This document shows, piece by piece, positions 1-8,664 of a stretch of 64,000 nucleotides of DNA (positions within the stretch are counted from its first letter, which is position 1; every line of letters starts with the position of its first letter). The DNA lies in contig NZ_FNIX01000019.1 of the NCBI RefSeq assembly GCF_900104175.1, positions 79,866-143,865 of the forward strand. The letters are read 5' to 3'. The notes beneath the pieces were generated by a model. The model ran no database searches, was not told where the DNA came from, and was given only the letters and a program-made list of their open reading frames with translations. A program made the position numbers and the translations under genes. This DNA is from Lentzea jiangxiensis (GTDB taxonomy: Bacteria; Actinomycetota; Actinomycetes; Mycobacteriales; Pseudonocardiaceae).

Positions 1-510
1 GTGATCGACGAGACCACCGAGTGGCGCCACCGCGCGACCGAGGCCATCGACCCCGAGACGGGGCAGGGCAACGCGCACGTCCAGTACGGCTTCGCGGCCC
101 ACCGCGCGGTCGTCGACGTGGACGTCGACCTCGGCCTGGTGCGCGTCGTGGCGCTGGACTGCGCGCAGGACGTGGGCAAGGCGCTGAACCCGCAGGCCGT
201 GGTGGGCCAGATCCAGGGCGGCTCCGCCCAGGGCCTCGGCCTCGCGGTGATGGAGGAGATCCAGACCTCCGGCGGCAAGGTGCGCAACCCGTCGTTCACC
301 GACTACCTCATCCCGACCGTGCTCGACATGCCGCCGATGAGCATCGACGTGCTCGAGCTCGCCGACCCCCACGCCCCGTACGGCATCCGCGGCGTCGGCG
401 AACCGCCCACCATCTCGTCGACCCCGGCGATCGTGGCGGCGATCCGCGCGGCGACCGGCCTGGCGCTCACCCGCGTCCCGGTCCGCCCGGAACACCTCAC
501 CGGTACCTGA
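1..510 (+). CDS. Xanthine dehydrogenase family molybdopterin-binding subunit, C-terminal part
   Basis: The gene enters from the left edge; about 169 residues of the C-terminus are visible, so the GTG at position 1 is probably not the true start. The segment contains the conserved end of the large molybdenum-cofactor subunit, including the VGEPP motif near residue 132, whose Glu is the catalytic base in xanthine oxidase-family enzymes, and an upstream DVGKALNP stretch typical of these subunits. Family members hydroxylate hypoxanthine and xanthine in the cytoplasm. The deaminase starting 20 bases downstream fits a purine-degradation operon. Family assignment is firm; the exact substrate is inferred from context. 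Confidence 0.85.
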   Translation: MIDETTEWRHRATEAIDPETGQGNAHVQYGFAAHRAVVDVDVDLGLVRVVALDCAQDVGKALNPQAVVGQIQGGSAQGLGLAVMEEIQTSGGKVRNPSFTDYLIPTVLDMPPMSIDVLELADPHAPYGIRGVGEPPTISSTPAIVAAIRAATGLALTRVPVRPEHLTGT

Positions 511-530
511 TCCTCCTGGAGCTCCCTGCT

Positions 531-992
531 GTGAACGCACATCTGCTCGCCACCATCGACCTGGCCACCCGCAACGTGGCCTCCGGGGGAGGCCCGTTCG
601 GCGCGATGATCGTCCGGGACGGCGAGGTGATCGCCACCGGTGTGAACCAGGTGACGCCGACGCTCGACCCCACCGCGCACGCCGAGGTCGTCGCGATCCG
701 CGCCGCCTGCCGGGCGCTCGGCGACTTCAAGCTGACCGGCTGCACGCTGGTCTCCTCGTGCGAGCCGTGCCCGCTGTGCCTGTCCGCCGCGCTGTGGGCG
801 CGCGTGGACGAGGTCGTGTACGCCGCCGACCGCCACGACGCGGCGGCGGCCGGTTTCGACGACCGGGAGTTCTACGAGCTGTTCAGCAGGTCCCGCGACG
901 AGTGGGACCTGCCCGTGCACCGGATCTCCACCGGCGAGGACAACGCCCCGTTCACCGCGTGGACGTCCCTCGCGACCCGTATCGACTACTGA
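531..992 (+). CDS. Nucleoside/guanine deaminase (CDA-fold zinc enzyme)
   Basis: This 153-residue protein of the cytidine deaminase-like fold has both zinc motifs: HAEV near residue 44, with the zinc His and catalytic Glu, and an EPCPLC segment near residue 78 supplying the two zinc Cys. The length and the C-terminal FTAW stretch match bacterial guanine deaminases, which convert guanine to xanthine. That activity would feed the xanthine dehydrogenase encoded just upstream. The chosen GTG start leaves a 20-base gap after the dehydrogenase and gives the usual N-terminus. A tRNA adenosine deaminase is the main alternative, less likely because of the neighbour. Confidence 0.85.
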   Translation: MNAHLLATIDLATRNVASGGGPFGAMIVRDGEVIATGVNQVTPTLDPTAHAEVVAIRAACRALGDFKLTGCTLVSSCEPCPLCLSAALWARVDEVVYAADRHDAAAAGFDDREFYELFSRSRDEWDLPVHRISTGEDNAPFTAWTSLATRIDY

Positions 993-1163
993 TCGGACCT
1001 CGGCGGCCGCAGCCCGGCCGGGACCGCCGAACTGGAGGACGGCAGCGCCGCCCTGGCCACCGTGCCGCGCGACGCGGTGGTCGACCCGTTGCTCCGATCG
1101 GGTGACGTCCGGGACGTCTCGTATCTCGGGGAGTGGCTCGCGTTCCTACATCACGAGGGGTGA
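993..1163 (+). other. Read-through segment with protein-like composition, unrecognised
   Basis: After the deaminase stop codon the same frame stays open for about 56 codons to a TGA at 1161-1163. It reads like protein, with acidic and hydrophobic alternation and an ending of GEWLAFLHHEG. There is no start codon with a ribosome site. It may be the 3' remnant of a decayed gene or chance coding in very GC-rich DNA. I do not recognise the family. Confidence 0.25.
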
Positions 1164-1209
1164 GGGAAGTGGCATCGGGGGGTGCCACCGGCAAGGGGGA
1201 GTTGCCGCA

Positions 1210-1240
1210 GCGGCGGGACCAACCGAAGTGGTCCCGCCGC
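1210..1240. terminator. 12-bp perfect hairpin between convergent units
   Basis: Two perfectly complementary 12-base arms (1210-1221 and 1229-1240) enclose a 7-base loop. There is no clear T-tract. The hairpin lies between the 3' end of the purine genes (+) and the 3' end of the response regulator (-), so it probably acts as a bidirectional terminator. Confidence 0.6.
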
Positions 1241-1333
1241 GGGGGTCCCTCAGCCCCGTCGAGCGCCACGCAGCAGGCGACGACGTGCAGGTCGTCCACC
1301 GGCAACCGTGCAGTCAGCCGCCTCTCCGGCGCC

Positions 1334-1966
1334 TCAGTCCTCTGACTGCCGCCCCACCTCGAGCAGACCGCGCTCGTACGCCACCGCGACGGCCGCCGCG
1401 CGGTCCGAGACGCCCAGCTTCGCGTAGACGTGCAGCAGGTGCGTCTTCACCGTCGCCTCGCTGATGAACAGCGCCGCCGCCACCGCCCGGTTCGTGGTCC
1501 CCTTCGCCACCAGCGCGAGCACGTCGAGCTCGCGCGCCGACAACGGCTCCAGCGCGGGCTTGCGCACCTGCCCCAGCAGCCTCGTGGCCACCGCGGGCGA
1601 CAGCACGGCCTCGCCCGAGTGCGCCGCACGGATCGCGCGGTGCAGCTCGTCGCGAGGCGTGTCCTTCAACAGGTAACCGGTGGCGCCCGCCTTGATGGCC
1701 GGCAGCACGTCGCGGTCCGTGTCGTAGGTGGTGAGCACCAGGACGCGGCACGGGTGGCCGCGCAGCCGTTCGATCGCCGACACGCCGTCCGAGCCCGGCA
1801 TGCGCAGATCCATGAGCACCACGTCCGGCGACACGGCCGTGACGACGGCGACCGCCTCGTCCCCCGAGGCCGCCTCGCCCACCACCTCGAAGTCGCCCGA
1901 CGAGAGCATGCCGCGCAGACCGTCCCTGACGACCGGGTGGTCGTCGACGACGACCAGCCGGATCAC
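1334..1966 (-). CDS. NarL/LuxR-family response regulator
   Basis: This 210-residue two-component regulator has an N-terminal receiver with the acidic pair in VVVDDH (residues 6-10), the phospho-acceptor Asp at about 53 within LMDLRMPG, and the Lys in YLLKDTP. A C-terminal LuxR-type helix-turn-helix follows (about residues 145-200, beginning PLSARELDVL). It starts with GTG. Its cognate kinase gene lies immediately upstream on the same strand, after a 138-base gap, and that gene follows an ABC-2 exporter. The likely role is control of the exporter in response to an envelope signal or drug; the signal itself is not visible. Confidence 0.93.
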   Translation of the reverse strand: MIRLVVVDDHPVVRDGLRGMLSSGDFEVVGEAASGDEAVAVVTAVSPDVVLMDLRMPGSDGVSAIERLRGHPCRVLVLTTYDTDRDVLPAIKAGATGYLLKDTPRDELHRAIRAAHSGEAVLSPAVATRLLGQVRKPALEPLSARELDVLALVAKGTTNRAVAAALFISEATVKTHLLHVYAKLGVSDRAAAVAVAYERGLLEVGRQSED

Positions 1967-2104
1967 GCGACCACCCCGAAGCGCCCGGCCGCACTCGGCT
2001 CGCAGCTCAGACGATCACTCCCGCACCCCGGCCAGCCGCTCACAACGCACCCCCACCTCGACGTCCACTCCGGGCCCGGGCCGCTGCCTGCCCCGGTCAC
2101 CACC

Positions 2105-3265
2105 TCACGCCGGCACCCGAGCCGAGATCGCCGTCCCCGCCCCGGGCTCCGACTCCACGAACAACGCCCCCGACAGCCGGTGCACCCGGTGCCTCATCGC
2201 GGGCAGCCCGAAGCCCGACGACGGCACGGCGAGGTCGAACCCCGCGCCGTCGTCGCGCACGTCGAGCGTCACCACGTCCTCCATGTAGGACAGGGTGAGC
2301 CCCACCCGTGAGGCCGAGGCGTGCTTCGCCACGTTGGCCAGGGCCTCCTGCGCCGTGCGCAGCAGCGCGACCTCCACCTCCGGGTGCGTTTCCCGCACGG
2401 AGCCGGTCAGCGTCACCGACACCGGGACGCCGTTCAGCGCCGACCAGCCCGCGGCCACCTCGTCCAGCGCCTCGTGCAGCGCGGCGGAGTCGAGGGCCGG
2501 CGGGCGCAGGGCGTGCACGGAGCGGCGGGCCTCGGTCAGGTTCGTGCGGGCCAGGCCGGTGGCCACCGCCACGCGGCGTTCCCAGTCGGCGGGGGTGGCC
2601 GCCGACAGCTGCGTGATGATGCCCGCCAGGCCCTGGGCCAGGGTGTCGTGGATCTCGCCGGCCAGGCGGTGGCGTTCGTCCTGCACGCCCGCCTCGTGCG
2701 CCTGCACGAGGAGCTGGGCGTGCAGGCCCTCGTTCTCCTCCAGCAGTTCCTTGCGCAGGCGGGACTGCTCGGTCGTCACGTGGCCGACGTACGTGAACGT
2801 GCACGCCACCACCACGAAGATGAGCAGCAGCAGCCAGAAGGCCGCCTCCGCGCCCTCGGGCGGGTAGCCGCCGAACAACGACAGCGTCGCCAGCGCGGCG
2901 GTGATCGCCACGACGAAGAACATCCAACGGCCGCGCAGGACCTCGCTCGCGAAGAGGTAGACCGCGAACGACACCGCGCCGAACCAGTGTTCGCGCAGGC
3001 CCAGCACCGCGTAGAACACGACCATGCCACCGATGAACACGGCCATGAGCTCCGTGCGCTTGTGCCACGCGGGATGCAGCGTGAACCACCACGCCATCCA
3101 CGCGTAACCGAACGCCACGACGCCATAGGTGAACCAGCGCTCCGAGGCCGGGTGCGTGGTGAAGATCGAGTACACCACGGTGGTCACGGTCAGCACGAAG
3201 TACGGGATCACGTGGGCGATCGAGGTGAGTCTGCGCTCCCACCTGTCCAGCGCGGCCATGTCCAC
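2105..3265 (-). CDS. DesK-like sensor histidine kinase
   Basis: This 386-residue membrane kinase has about six hydrophobic helices in the first 160 residues, with very short extracellular loops. A coiled linker and a HisKA_3 dimerisation domain follow, with phospho-acceptor His 206 in GEIHDTLAQG. A C-terminal ATPase domain contains the G1/G2 boxes DDGAGF and SGFGLPAM. The lack of a large external domain suggests sensing within the membrane, as in DesK or LiaS-type kinases. A GTG start at 3265 and an ATG at 3259 are both possible. It starts 3 bases after the permease stop, consistent with co-translation. Confidence 0.93.
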   Translation of the reverse strand: MDMAALDRWERRLTSIAHVIPYFVLTVTTVVYSIFTTHPASERWFTYGVVAFGYAWMAWWFTLHPAWHKRTELMAVFIGGMVVFYAVLGLREHWFGAVSFAVYLFASEVLRGRWMFFVVAITAALATLSLFGGYPPEGAEAAFWLLLLIFVVVACTFTYVGHVTTEQSRLRKELLEENEGLHAQLLVQAHEAGVQDERHRLAGEIHDTLAQGLAGIITQLSAATPADWERRVAVATGLARTNLTEARRSVHALRPPALDSAALHEALDEVAAGWSALNGVPVSVTLTGSVRETHPEVEVALLRTAQEALANVAKHASASRVGLTLSYMEDVVTLDVRDDGAGFDLAVPSSGFGLPAMRHRVHRLSGALFVESEPGAGTAISARVPA

Positions 3266-3268
3266 GAG

Positions 3269-3994
3269 CTACTCCCAGCGGAACGTTCTGGCCGCGACGG
3301 TACCCGCCACGAGGCTCACGAGCCCCATGATCGCGAGATGCCTCCAGTCCGGCGCGGTGCCGAGCCACGCCTGGTGCAGCGCCTCCACACCGGGAGGCGT
3401 GTACGAACCGATCACCTGAACCGCAGTGGGCAGCATGAACCGCGGCAGGTACACGCCGCCGAAGAACATCAGCAGCATGAACACCGCCGTCGCCCAGCCG
3501 CCGGCCGCCCGCGCGGTGGGGGCCAGTGCGGCGATCACCAGGCCCAGCGCGAACGTCCCGGCGCCTCCCAGCACCACGGCACACGCCAGGCCGAGGGGGT
3601 GGTGAGGCAGGTCGACGCCGAAAACGACGTACGCCACCACGATAGTCAGCAGCACCGACAAGATCACTGCGGCGAAGTTGACCACCAGCTGCCCCACGAG
3701 CAACCGCGCCGGGCTCATGGGAGTGGTCGACAGCCGCCGCAGCACACCTTTCTCCCGGTAGGTCGCCACGACCGTCGGCACGCGTTGCAACCCGATGAAC
3801 GCCAGCGTGAACACGATCAGCGACGACAGGTAGCCGTCGATGAACCGCAGGCCGCCGAACTCCGGAGCGGGCGTCCGCAACGCCGGGACCGCCCCCAGCA
3901 CGAGCAGGAGCAGGCTCGGGAACACCACGGCGAACAACGAGTTCAGCCGGTCGCGGAGGAACAGCCGCGCCTCCACCTCAACGATCTTCAGCAC
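3269..3994 (-). CDS. ABC-2 type exporter permease
   Basis: This 241-residue integral membrane protein has six predicted hydrophobic segments in the ABC-2 (DrrB-like) arrangement. A first helix near residues 20-40 is followed by a cytoplasmic stretch, YREKGVLRRLSTTPMSPA, the coupling region typical of the family, and then four C-terminal helices. Together with the ATPase encoded upstream, whose stop overlaps this start by 17 bases, it should form a two-component efflux pump. Drug, lipid or peptide substrates are all known for such pumps; the sequence does not decide between them. Confidence 0.9.
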   Translation of the reverse strand: MLKIVEVEARLFLRDRLNSLFAVVFPSLLLLVLGAVPALRTPAPEFGGLRFIDGYLSSLIVFTLAFIGLQRVPTVVATYREKGVLRRLSTTPMSPARLLVGQLVVNFAAVILSVLLTIVVAYVVFGVDLPHHPLGLACAVVLGGAGTFALGLVIAALAPTARAAGGWATAVFMLLMFFGGVYLPRFMLPTAVQVIGSYTPPGVEALHQAWLGTAPDWRHLAIMGLVSLVAGTVAARTFRWE

Positions 3995-4871
3995 CGCTAC
4001 CCCCGGTCAGCTCGACGTAGGCGTCGTCCAGCGAGACCTGGTCGACGCGCAGACGGCGCGCCACGACGTGCTTGCGCGCCAGGAAGGAAGTCACCGCGTG
4101 CAGGAGGTCCTGCGACCCGCTGACGACGAGCTGCTCGCCCACCGACGTCACGTCGGTGACCTCCGGCAGCGCGCGCAGCGCGGACAGGTCCAGGGGATCG
4201 GACGGCACGAACCGCACCCGCGCCGCACCGTCCACACGCGACACCAGCGCGGAGGGCGTGTCCAGCGCGACGATCCGCCCGTCGCGGAAGACCGCCACCC
4301 GGTCGCAGAGCCGCTCCGCCTCCTCCATGAAGTGCGTGACGAGCAGGATCGTCACACCGGCCGCCCGCACCTCCTCGATCACCGACCACGTGTCGCGGCG
4401 CGCCTGCGGGTCCAGCCCGGTCGTCAGCTCGTCCAGGACCGCGACCCGCGGCGACCCGATCAGGGCCAGCGCGATCGACAGCCGCTGCTTCAGCCCACCG
4501 GACAGCCGCCCGAACTCCGCCTCGAGGTGCTCGGTGAGCCCCAACCGCCCGGACCAGTCGACCGGTGACGGGTAGAACGACGAGAACAGCGACAGCGCCT
4601 CGCCGACCCGCATCCGTTCGGGCAACTCGGAGGCCTGCAGCTGCACCCCGATCGCGGCCCGCACGTCGGACGGCCGCTTCCCCAGCACCGCGACGCTGCC
4701 CCGGTCCGGCGTCCGCAGCCCCGCCACGCACTCGACCGTCGTCGTCTTGCCCGCCCCGTTCGGCCCCAGGACGCCGAAGATCTCCCCCTCGGCCACCTCG
4801 AACGACACCGAGTCCACCGCGACGCGGGGTCCGTAGCGCTTCCCGAGGTCGCGCACTTCGATGATTGCCAT
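3978..4871 (-). CDS. ABC transporter ATP-binding protein (DrrA-like)
   Basis: This 297-residue cytoplasmic ATPase has Walker A GPNGAGKT at residues 36-43, a signature LSGGLKQRL, and a Walker B/D-loop reading VAVLDELTTGLD. The usual Pro after the Walker B Asp-Glu is Leu here, a mild departure. The C-terminal 80 residues form the small regulatory domain common in exporter ATPases of the DrrA type. It is the first gene of the operon ATPase-permease-kinase-response regulator. The LysR gene upstream is also on the minus strand but is separated by 78 bases. Confidence 0.93.
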   Translation of the reverse strand: MAIIEVRDLGKRYGPRVAVDSVSFEVAEGEIFGVLGPNGAGKTTTVECVAGLRTPDRGSVAVLGKRPSDVRAAIGVQLQASELPERMRVGEALSLFSSFYPSPVDWSGRLGLTEHLEAEFGRLSGGLKQRLSIALALIGSPRVAVLDELTTGLDPQARRDTWSVIEEVRAAGVTILLVTHFMEEAERLCDRVAVFRDGRIVALDTPSALVSRVDGAARVRFVPSDPLDLSALRALPEVTDVTSVGEQLVVSGSQDLLHAVTSFLARKHVVARRLRVDQVSLDDAYVELTGGSGAEDR

Positions 4872-4949
4872 GCGACCAGCCTCGGAGAACTACGGCGCCG
4901 GATCATCGAACGACGGGTTCCACCTGGATCAACCGATCGGTTGATGCCG

Positions 4950-5858
4950 CTACTCGGTCTCCACCACGACGGCGCGCAGGGCGGCGGCCAGACGCGCGAC
5001 CGGCTCGGGCACCGGCCCGGGCAGGCGGGCGAGCAGCACGCGGCGCTGCTCGGCGGGCCCGCCCCGCACCGGCAGGACCCGCACACCGGCGGGCGCGACG
5101 GCGACCAGTGACGCGGGGATCGTGGTGATGCCGAACCCGGCCGCGACGAGCTGCAGCTTCGCCAGCCAGTCGCGGGCGGTGTGCGCGACGACCGGCCGTT
5201 CGCCCAGCCCCGGCCACACCCCCATCACCCACGGGTCGCCGGGTCCGGAGATCCACCGCTGGCCCCGCAGGTCCTCGACGTCGATGTAGTCGTTGCGGGC
5301 CAACGGGTGCACGGCCGGGACAGCCACGCGCAGGCTGCGTTCGACGAGGGTGTCGACCTCCAGCGCGGGCGTCTCGTCGTCAGGCGCGCGGAACGGCGGT
5401 GCCGACGCGATGAGTGCAACGTCCAATGTTCCCGCACGCAGCGCGCGCACCAACGCCGGTGTGCTCCCCTCACGCGTGATGACGGTGATCGACGGATGCG
5501 TCCGCCCGAGCGCCATCAGCGCCCGGGGGACCAGCCACGCGCCCGCCGTCGCGAACCAGCCGAGCCGGACCGTGCTCTCGTCGTCCGGCAGCCCCGCGAG
5601 CTCACGGGTCCCCGCGTCGATCTCGTCCACGACGACCGCCGCCCGCCGCAGCACGAGCCGCCCGGCCGTGGTGAGCCGCACGCCGTCGTGCCGCCGTTCC
5701 AGCAGCTCCACGCCCGCCGCCCGTTCCAGCGCCGCGATCTGCCGCGAGACCGCCGACTGCGTGTACCCCAGCGCCGTCGCCGCCGCGGTCAGCGTGCCGC
5801 GCTCCGCCACCTCGCGGAACACCCTCAGGGCGACCAGCGACGCATCCGTGAAGGCCAT
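4950..5858 (-). CDS. LysR-family transcriptional regulator
   Basis: This 302-residue regulator has an N-terminal winged helix-turn-helix (residues about 6-65; ALGYTQSAVSRQIAALE is the recognition segment). A periplasmic-binding-protein-like effector domain follows, from about residue 90. It is transcribed away from the SDR gene at 6013 with 154 bases between them. That is the classical arrangement in which a LysR protein controls both itself and the divergent enzyme gene. The effector is unknown. Confidence 0.93.
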   Translation of the reverse strand: MAFTDASLVALRVFREVAERGTLTAAATALGYTQSAVSRQIAALERAAGVELLERRHDGVRLTTAGRLVLRRAAVVVDEIDAGTRELAGLPDDESTVRLGWFATAGAWLVPRALMALGRTHPSITVITREGSTPALVRALRAGTLDVALIASAPPFRAPDDETPALEVDTLVERSLRVAVPAVHPLARNDYIDVEDLRGQRWISGPGDPWVMGVWPGLGERPVVAHTARDWLAKLQLVAAGFGITTIPASLVAVAPAGVRVLPVRGGPAEQRRVLLARLPGPVPEPVARLAAALRAVVVETE

Positions 5859-6012
5859 GACATCTCCGCATACCTGGATTGAGCAACTCTCGCTACCCGC
5901 ATACGTCCGGCGAGCCTAGCGTGCAAGCGTGATCTCAACTCGAATCGGATTCAGCAGCACCGCCGCCCGCCCTTGGGCGTACTCCGCGACCCTCCTCGCG
6001 AAGGCCTGACCC

Positions 6013-6831
6013 GTGGCGGTCGCACTGGTCACCGGAGCCACGCAGGGGCTCGGACTCGCGCTGGCCCACGGGCTCGCGCGGCGCCTGGGGCCGTCGGGCA
6101 CCGTCTACCTCACCGGCCGCGACGCGAACCGCGTGGCAGCCTCCGCCGAGGCCGCGTCCCGGGGCGGAGTCGAGGTCCGCGGTGCGCTGTTCGACGTCGC
6201 CGACCCCGGCGCGGCGCGGGAACTCGCCGAGCAGATCGCGGAACGGCACGGCGGGATCGACGTCGTGATCGGCAACGCCGTGATGCGCATCGGCCCCGAC
6301 GACGACCCGCGCACGGTCATCGGCGAGTACGTCCAGGTCAACAACCACGGCACCACAAGGCTGCTACGGGCGTTCGCCCCGTTGCTGAACGACGGCGGGA
6401 AGCTGCTCGTCGTCGCGAGCTCGCTCGGCACCCTGCACCACCTGGCCCCGGTGCTGCACAGGAGGTTCACCGATCCGTCCACTTTGGACGAGCTCGACGA
6501 GCAGGTCGCCCGCTGGCGCGACGAGGTCGAGGACCGGCGCACCGGGGCGTGGCCGGGCTTCGTGAACATCCCGTCGAAGATCGGTCAGATCGCCGCCGTG
6601 CGCATCCTGGCCGCCCAACGGCGAGACGCGGACCGCGAGAGAGGCATCCTGATCGCCGCCGTGTGCCCAGGGATGATCAACACGCCGACTTCCGCGCTGT
6701 GGTGGGACGTCAGCACCGCCCCGACCCCGGACCAGGCCGCGACCGCGGTGCTGGACCTCGCCCTGAACCCGGCCGAACCGCGGCACTACGGCGAACTGGT
6801 GCGCCACGGCGAGGTGGTGCCCTTCAGCTGA
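6013..6831 (+). CDS. SDR-family oxidoreductase with non-canonical active site
   Basis: This 272-residue Rossmann-fold protein resembles carbonyl-reductase-type SDRs. The cofactor loop VTGATQGLG sits near residues 5-13, the NNHG segment near residue 110 and the catalytic-Ser region VVASS near residue 135. The tetrad Lys is present in IPSKIG, but the position four residues before it, normally the catalytic Tyr, is Asn. Activity may therefore be altered or lost, or another residue may substitute. It starts with GTG, is divergent from LysR, and its 3' end overlaps that of the convergent TetR gene by 8 bases. Confidence 0.85.
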   Translation: MAVALVTGATQGLGLALAHGLARRLGPSGTVYLTGRDANRVAASAEAASRGGVEVRGALFDVADPGAARELAEQIAERHGGIDVVIGNAVMRIGPDDDPRTVIGEYVQVNNHGTTRLLRAFAPLLNDGGKLLVVASSLGTLHHLAPVLHRRFTDPSTLDELDEQVARWRDEVEDRRTGAWPGFVNIPSKIGQIAAVRILAAQRRDADRERGILIAAVCPGMINTPTSALWWDVSTAPTPDQAATAVLDLALNPAEPRHYGELVRHGEVVPFS

Positions 6832-7414
6832 TGGGCTTGTCCAGCCCGTGCACCACCTGGTCGAGCAACGTCTGGATGACGGCTTCGTTGTGCTCGGTGC
6901 GCCCCGGCGTGATCATCCGCGACGTCGCCTCGACCATCGCGTGCACGAGCATCGCCCGCAGGTGCGCGCGCTGCACGCCGGCCGTCGTGAAGACACCGAC
7001 CAGCGGTGCCAGCAACCGTTCGTGCTCGGCCCTGATCTGCTCGCGCGACGAGTCCGGCAGCGCGTGCGCGGACAGGGCCACCACGGCCCCGTGGCTGCCG
7101 TCGGTGATGATCGCGAGCTCCGCGCGCAGGTACGCCTCGATCTTGTCCGGCACGGACGCGGCGCCGTTGACCGCCTCCTCCAGCTTCTCCGCCCACTCCG
7201 GCAGCGCGTCCGAGACGATCGCCGCGACCAGTTCCTCACGTGAGCGGAAGTACTCGTAGAGGCTCGGCCGCGACAGGCCCACGCGCCGGGCGAGCGACGC
7301 GAGCGTCAGCGCCTCCGCACCCCCGGTCGCCACGATGTCCCGCCCGGCGTCCAGCAGGGCGCGCAGCCGGTTGGCGCGGTGCTCGGCCACGGTGTCTGCG
7401 CTGATCCTCGGCAC
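6824..7414 (-). CDS. TetR-family transcriptional repressor
   Basis: This 196-residue regulator has an N-terminal TetR helix-turn-helix (about residues 25-65, with LASLARRVGLSRPSLYEYF as the recognition region) and an all-helical ligand domain. It starts with GTG and is divergent from the monooxygenase gene at 7494, leaving a 79-base shared promoter region, so that gene is the most likely target. The convergent SDR gene overlaps its 3' end. The ligand cannot be inferred. Confidence 0.92.
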   Translation of the reverse strand: MPRISADTVAEHRANRLRALLDAGRDIVATGGAEALTLASLARRVGLSRPSLYEYFRSREELVAAIVSDALPEWAEKLEEAVNGAASVPDKIEAYLRAELAIITDGSHGAVVALSAHALPDSSREQIRAEHERLLAPLVGVFTTAGVQRAHLRAMLVHAMVEATSRMITPGRTEHNEAVIQTLLDQVVHGLDKPIS

Positions 7415-7493
7415 ACCGGAATCGTATCGCGCTTGATTTCCCGACGCGGAGTTGGAATAGTTCCCGACACAGCGTCGGAATCAGGAGGGCCCC

Positions 7494-7823
7494 ATGTTCA
7501 TCGCGACGAACCGCCTGTTCGTCCCTGCCGACCGGGCAGAGGAGTTCGAGGCCCACTTCCGCGACAACATGCGCACGTACCTGCCCGGCGTCCCCGGCCT
7601 GCTGCGCAGCACGCTGCTCAAGCCCACGAAGGACGACCAGCCGTACGTGTCGGTCAACGAGTTCGAGTCCGAGGAGCACTTCCGCGCCTGGGTCGCGTCC
7701 GACTCGTTCCGCGAGGCGCACAAGCGCAACCGCGGCATCGCGCGGCACGTCACGGGCAACGCCGTCGAGACGTTCCAGCACGCCGAGGACCTGGTGCTGC
7801 CGCAGCAGCGCGCCGAGGTGTAG
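7494..7823 (+). CDS. Antibiotic biosynthesis monooxygenase / IsdG-MhuD-like haem-degrading enzyme
   Basis: This 109-residue ferredoxin-like (ABM) protein shows the three residues used for catalysis in haem oxygenases of the IsdG/MhuD group in register: Asn6, Trp66 and His76. Its length also matches. The family opens the haem ring to release iron without a partner reductase domain. No iron-uptake genes adjoin it, so an ABM-type quinone monooxygenase role remains possible. It is divergent from a TetR gene that probably represses it, and an AGGAGG-like ribosome site precedes the ATG. Confidence 0.8.
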   Translation: MFIATNRLFVPADRAEEFEAHFRDNMRTYLPGVPGLLRSTLLKPTKDDQPYVSVNEFESEEHFRAWVASDSFREAHKRNRGIARHVTGNAVETFQHAEDLVLPQQRAEV

Positions 7824-7871
7824 GCGGCACTCCCCCGCGAGGGGACGTCCGCTTCCTGGTGCTCGCCCGGC

Positions 7872-8474
7872 TCACAGGGTCGCCAGCAGCGCCTTCATCC
7901 GGTTGATCTCGTCGGACTGCGTGGCCACCACGTCGTCCGCCATCTCCTCGACCTGGACGTTGGTGCCCGCCCCGCGCACGTCCGTCGCCATCTTGATCGC
8001 ACCCTCGTGGTGTTTGATCATCAGCTCCAGAAACATCCGGTCGAAGTCCTTGCCCCGCGCCGCACCGAGGGCGTTGAGCTGGTCCTGGGTGGCCATGCCC
8101 GGCATCGACGAGTGGTCGCCGTGCGTGCCGATCGCGTTGAAGGTGCGCTGCCACTGCTTCATGGCGCCGATCTCGGGTTCCTGGCTGAAGCGGATGCGGT
8201 CCGCGAGGCCCTTCACGGTCGCGTTCTCGGCGCGGTCGGGCGCGAACCTGGTCATCGCGAGCGCCTGCTCGTGGTGGCCGATCATCATCGCCACGTACTG
8301 GCGGTCGGCGTCGTTCGGCGGCGGCGCGATCCTGGCGCTCACGTCCGAGGGCGCGACGGTCGGCGCCGACCCGCCGGGTGTGTCCGGTGCGATGACCGGA
8401 GCCGCGTCCGGCTCCGAGGAACAGCCTGCCAGCAGGGCGAACGCCGCCACGACGACCAGAACCGGAGAGCGCAT
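7872..8474 (-). CDS. DUF305-family lipoprotein
   Basis: This 200-residue exported lipoprotein has a signal peptide that ends in the lipobox LLAGC near residue 18. The start at 8474 places it correctly; an upstream in-frame extension would bury it. The mature part has two four-helix DUF305 repeats carrying paired histidines (MIGHHEQAL and MIKHHEGAI), plus Met/His-rich stretches such as HGDHSSMPGM. DUF305 is ferritin-like, and several members are linked to copper or other metal handling at the cell surface. The divergent LVIVD gene begins 190 bases away. Confidence 0.88.
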   Translation of the reverse strand: MRSPVLVVVAAFALLAGCSSEPDAAPVIAPDTPGGSAPTVAPSDVSARIAPPPNDADRQYVAMMIGHHEQALAMTRFAPDRAENATVKGLADRIRFSQEPEIGAMKQWQRTFNAIGTHGDHSSMPGMATQDQLNALGAARGKDFDRMFLELMIKHHEGAIKMATDVRGAGTNVQVEEMADDVVATQSDEINRMKALLATL

Positions 8475-8664
8475 GCCCGGACAATACAGTTCGACCGCCC
8501 ACGAACGGGCGCTCCCGGTCACGACCCGGGTCGAACAGGCGATCGACTCCGTTGTCCGGTCTCCCCCGTGCGGACAAATCCAGATCCCTCCGAAAGATGC
8601 TGGCCCTTAGCAAGGCGAAAGGGTCATACTCCCCTCCACCAACCCGTACCGAGGGGGTACAGCA

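Noticed and set aside
2321..4123. 600-codon open frame on the plus strand
   Set aside because: It is antisense to the histidine kinase and permease genes; low-complexity translation with no motif.
8472..8522. Longer N-terminus for the DUF305 protein
   Set aside because: It would place 16 residues before the signal peptide; the ATG at 8474 gives a normal lipoprotein signal.
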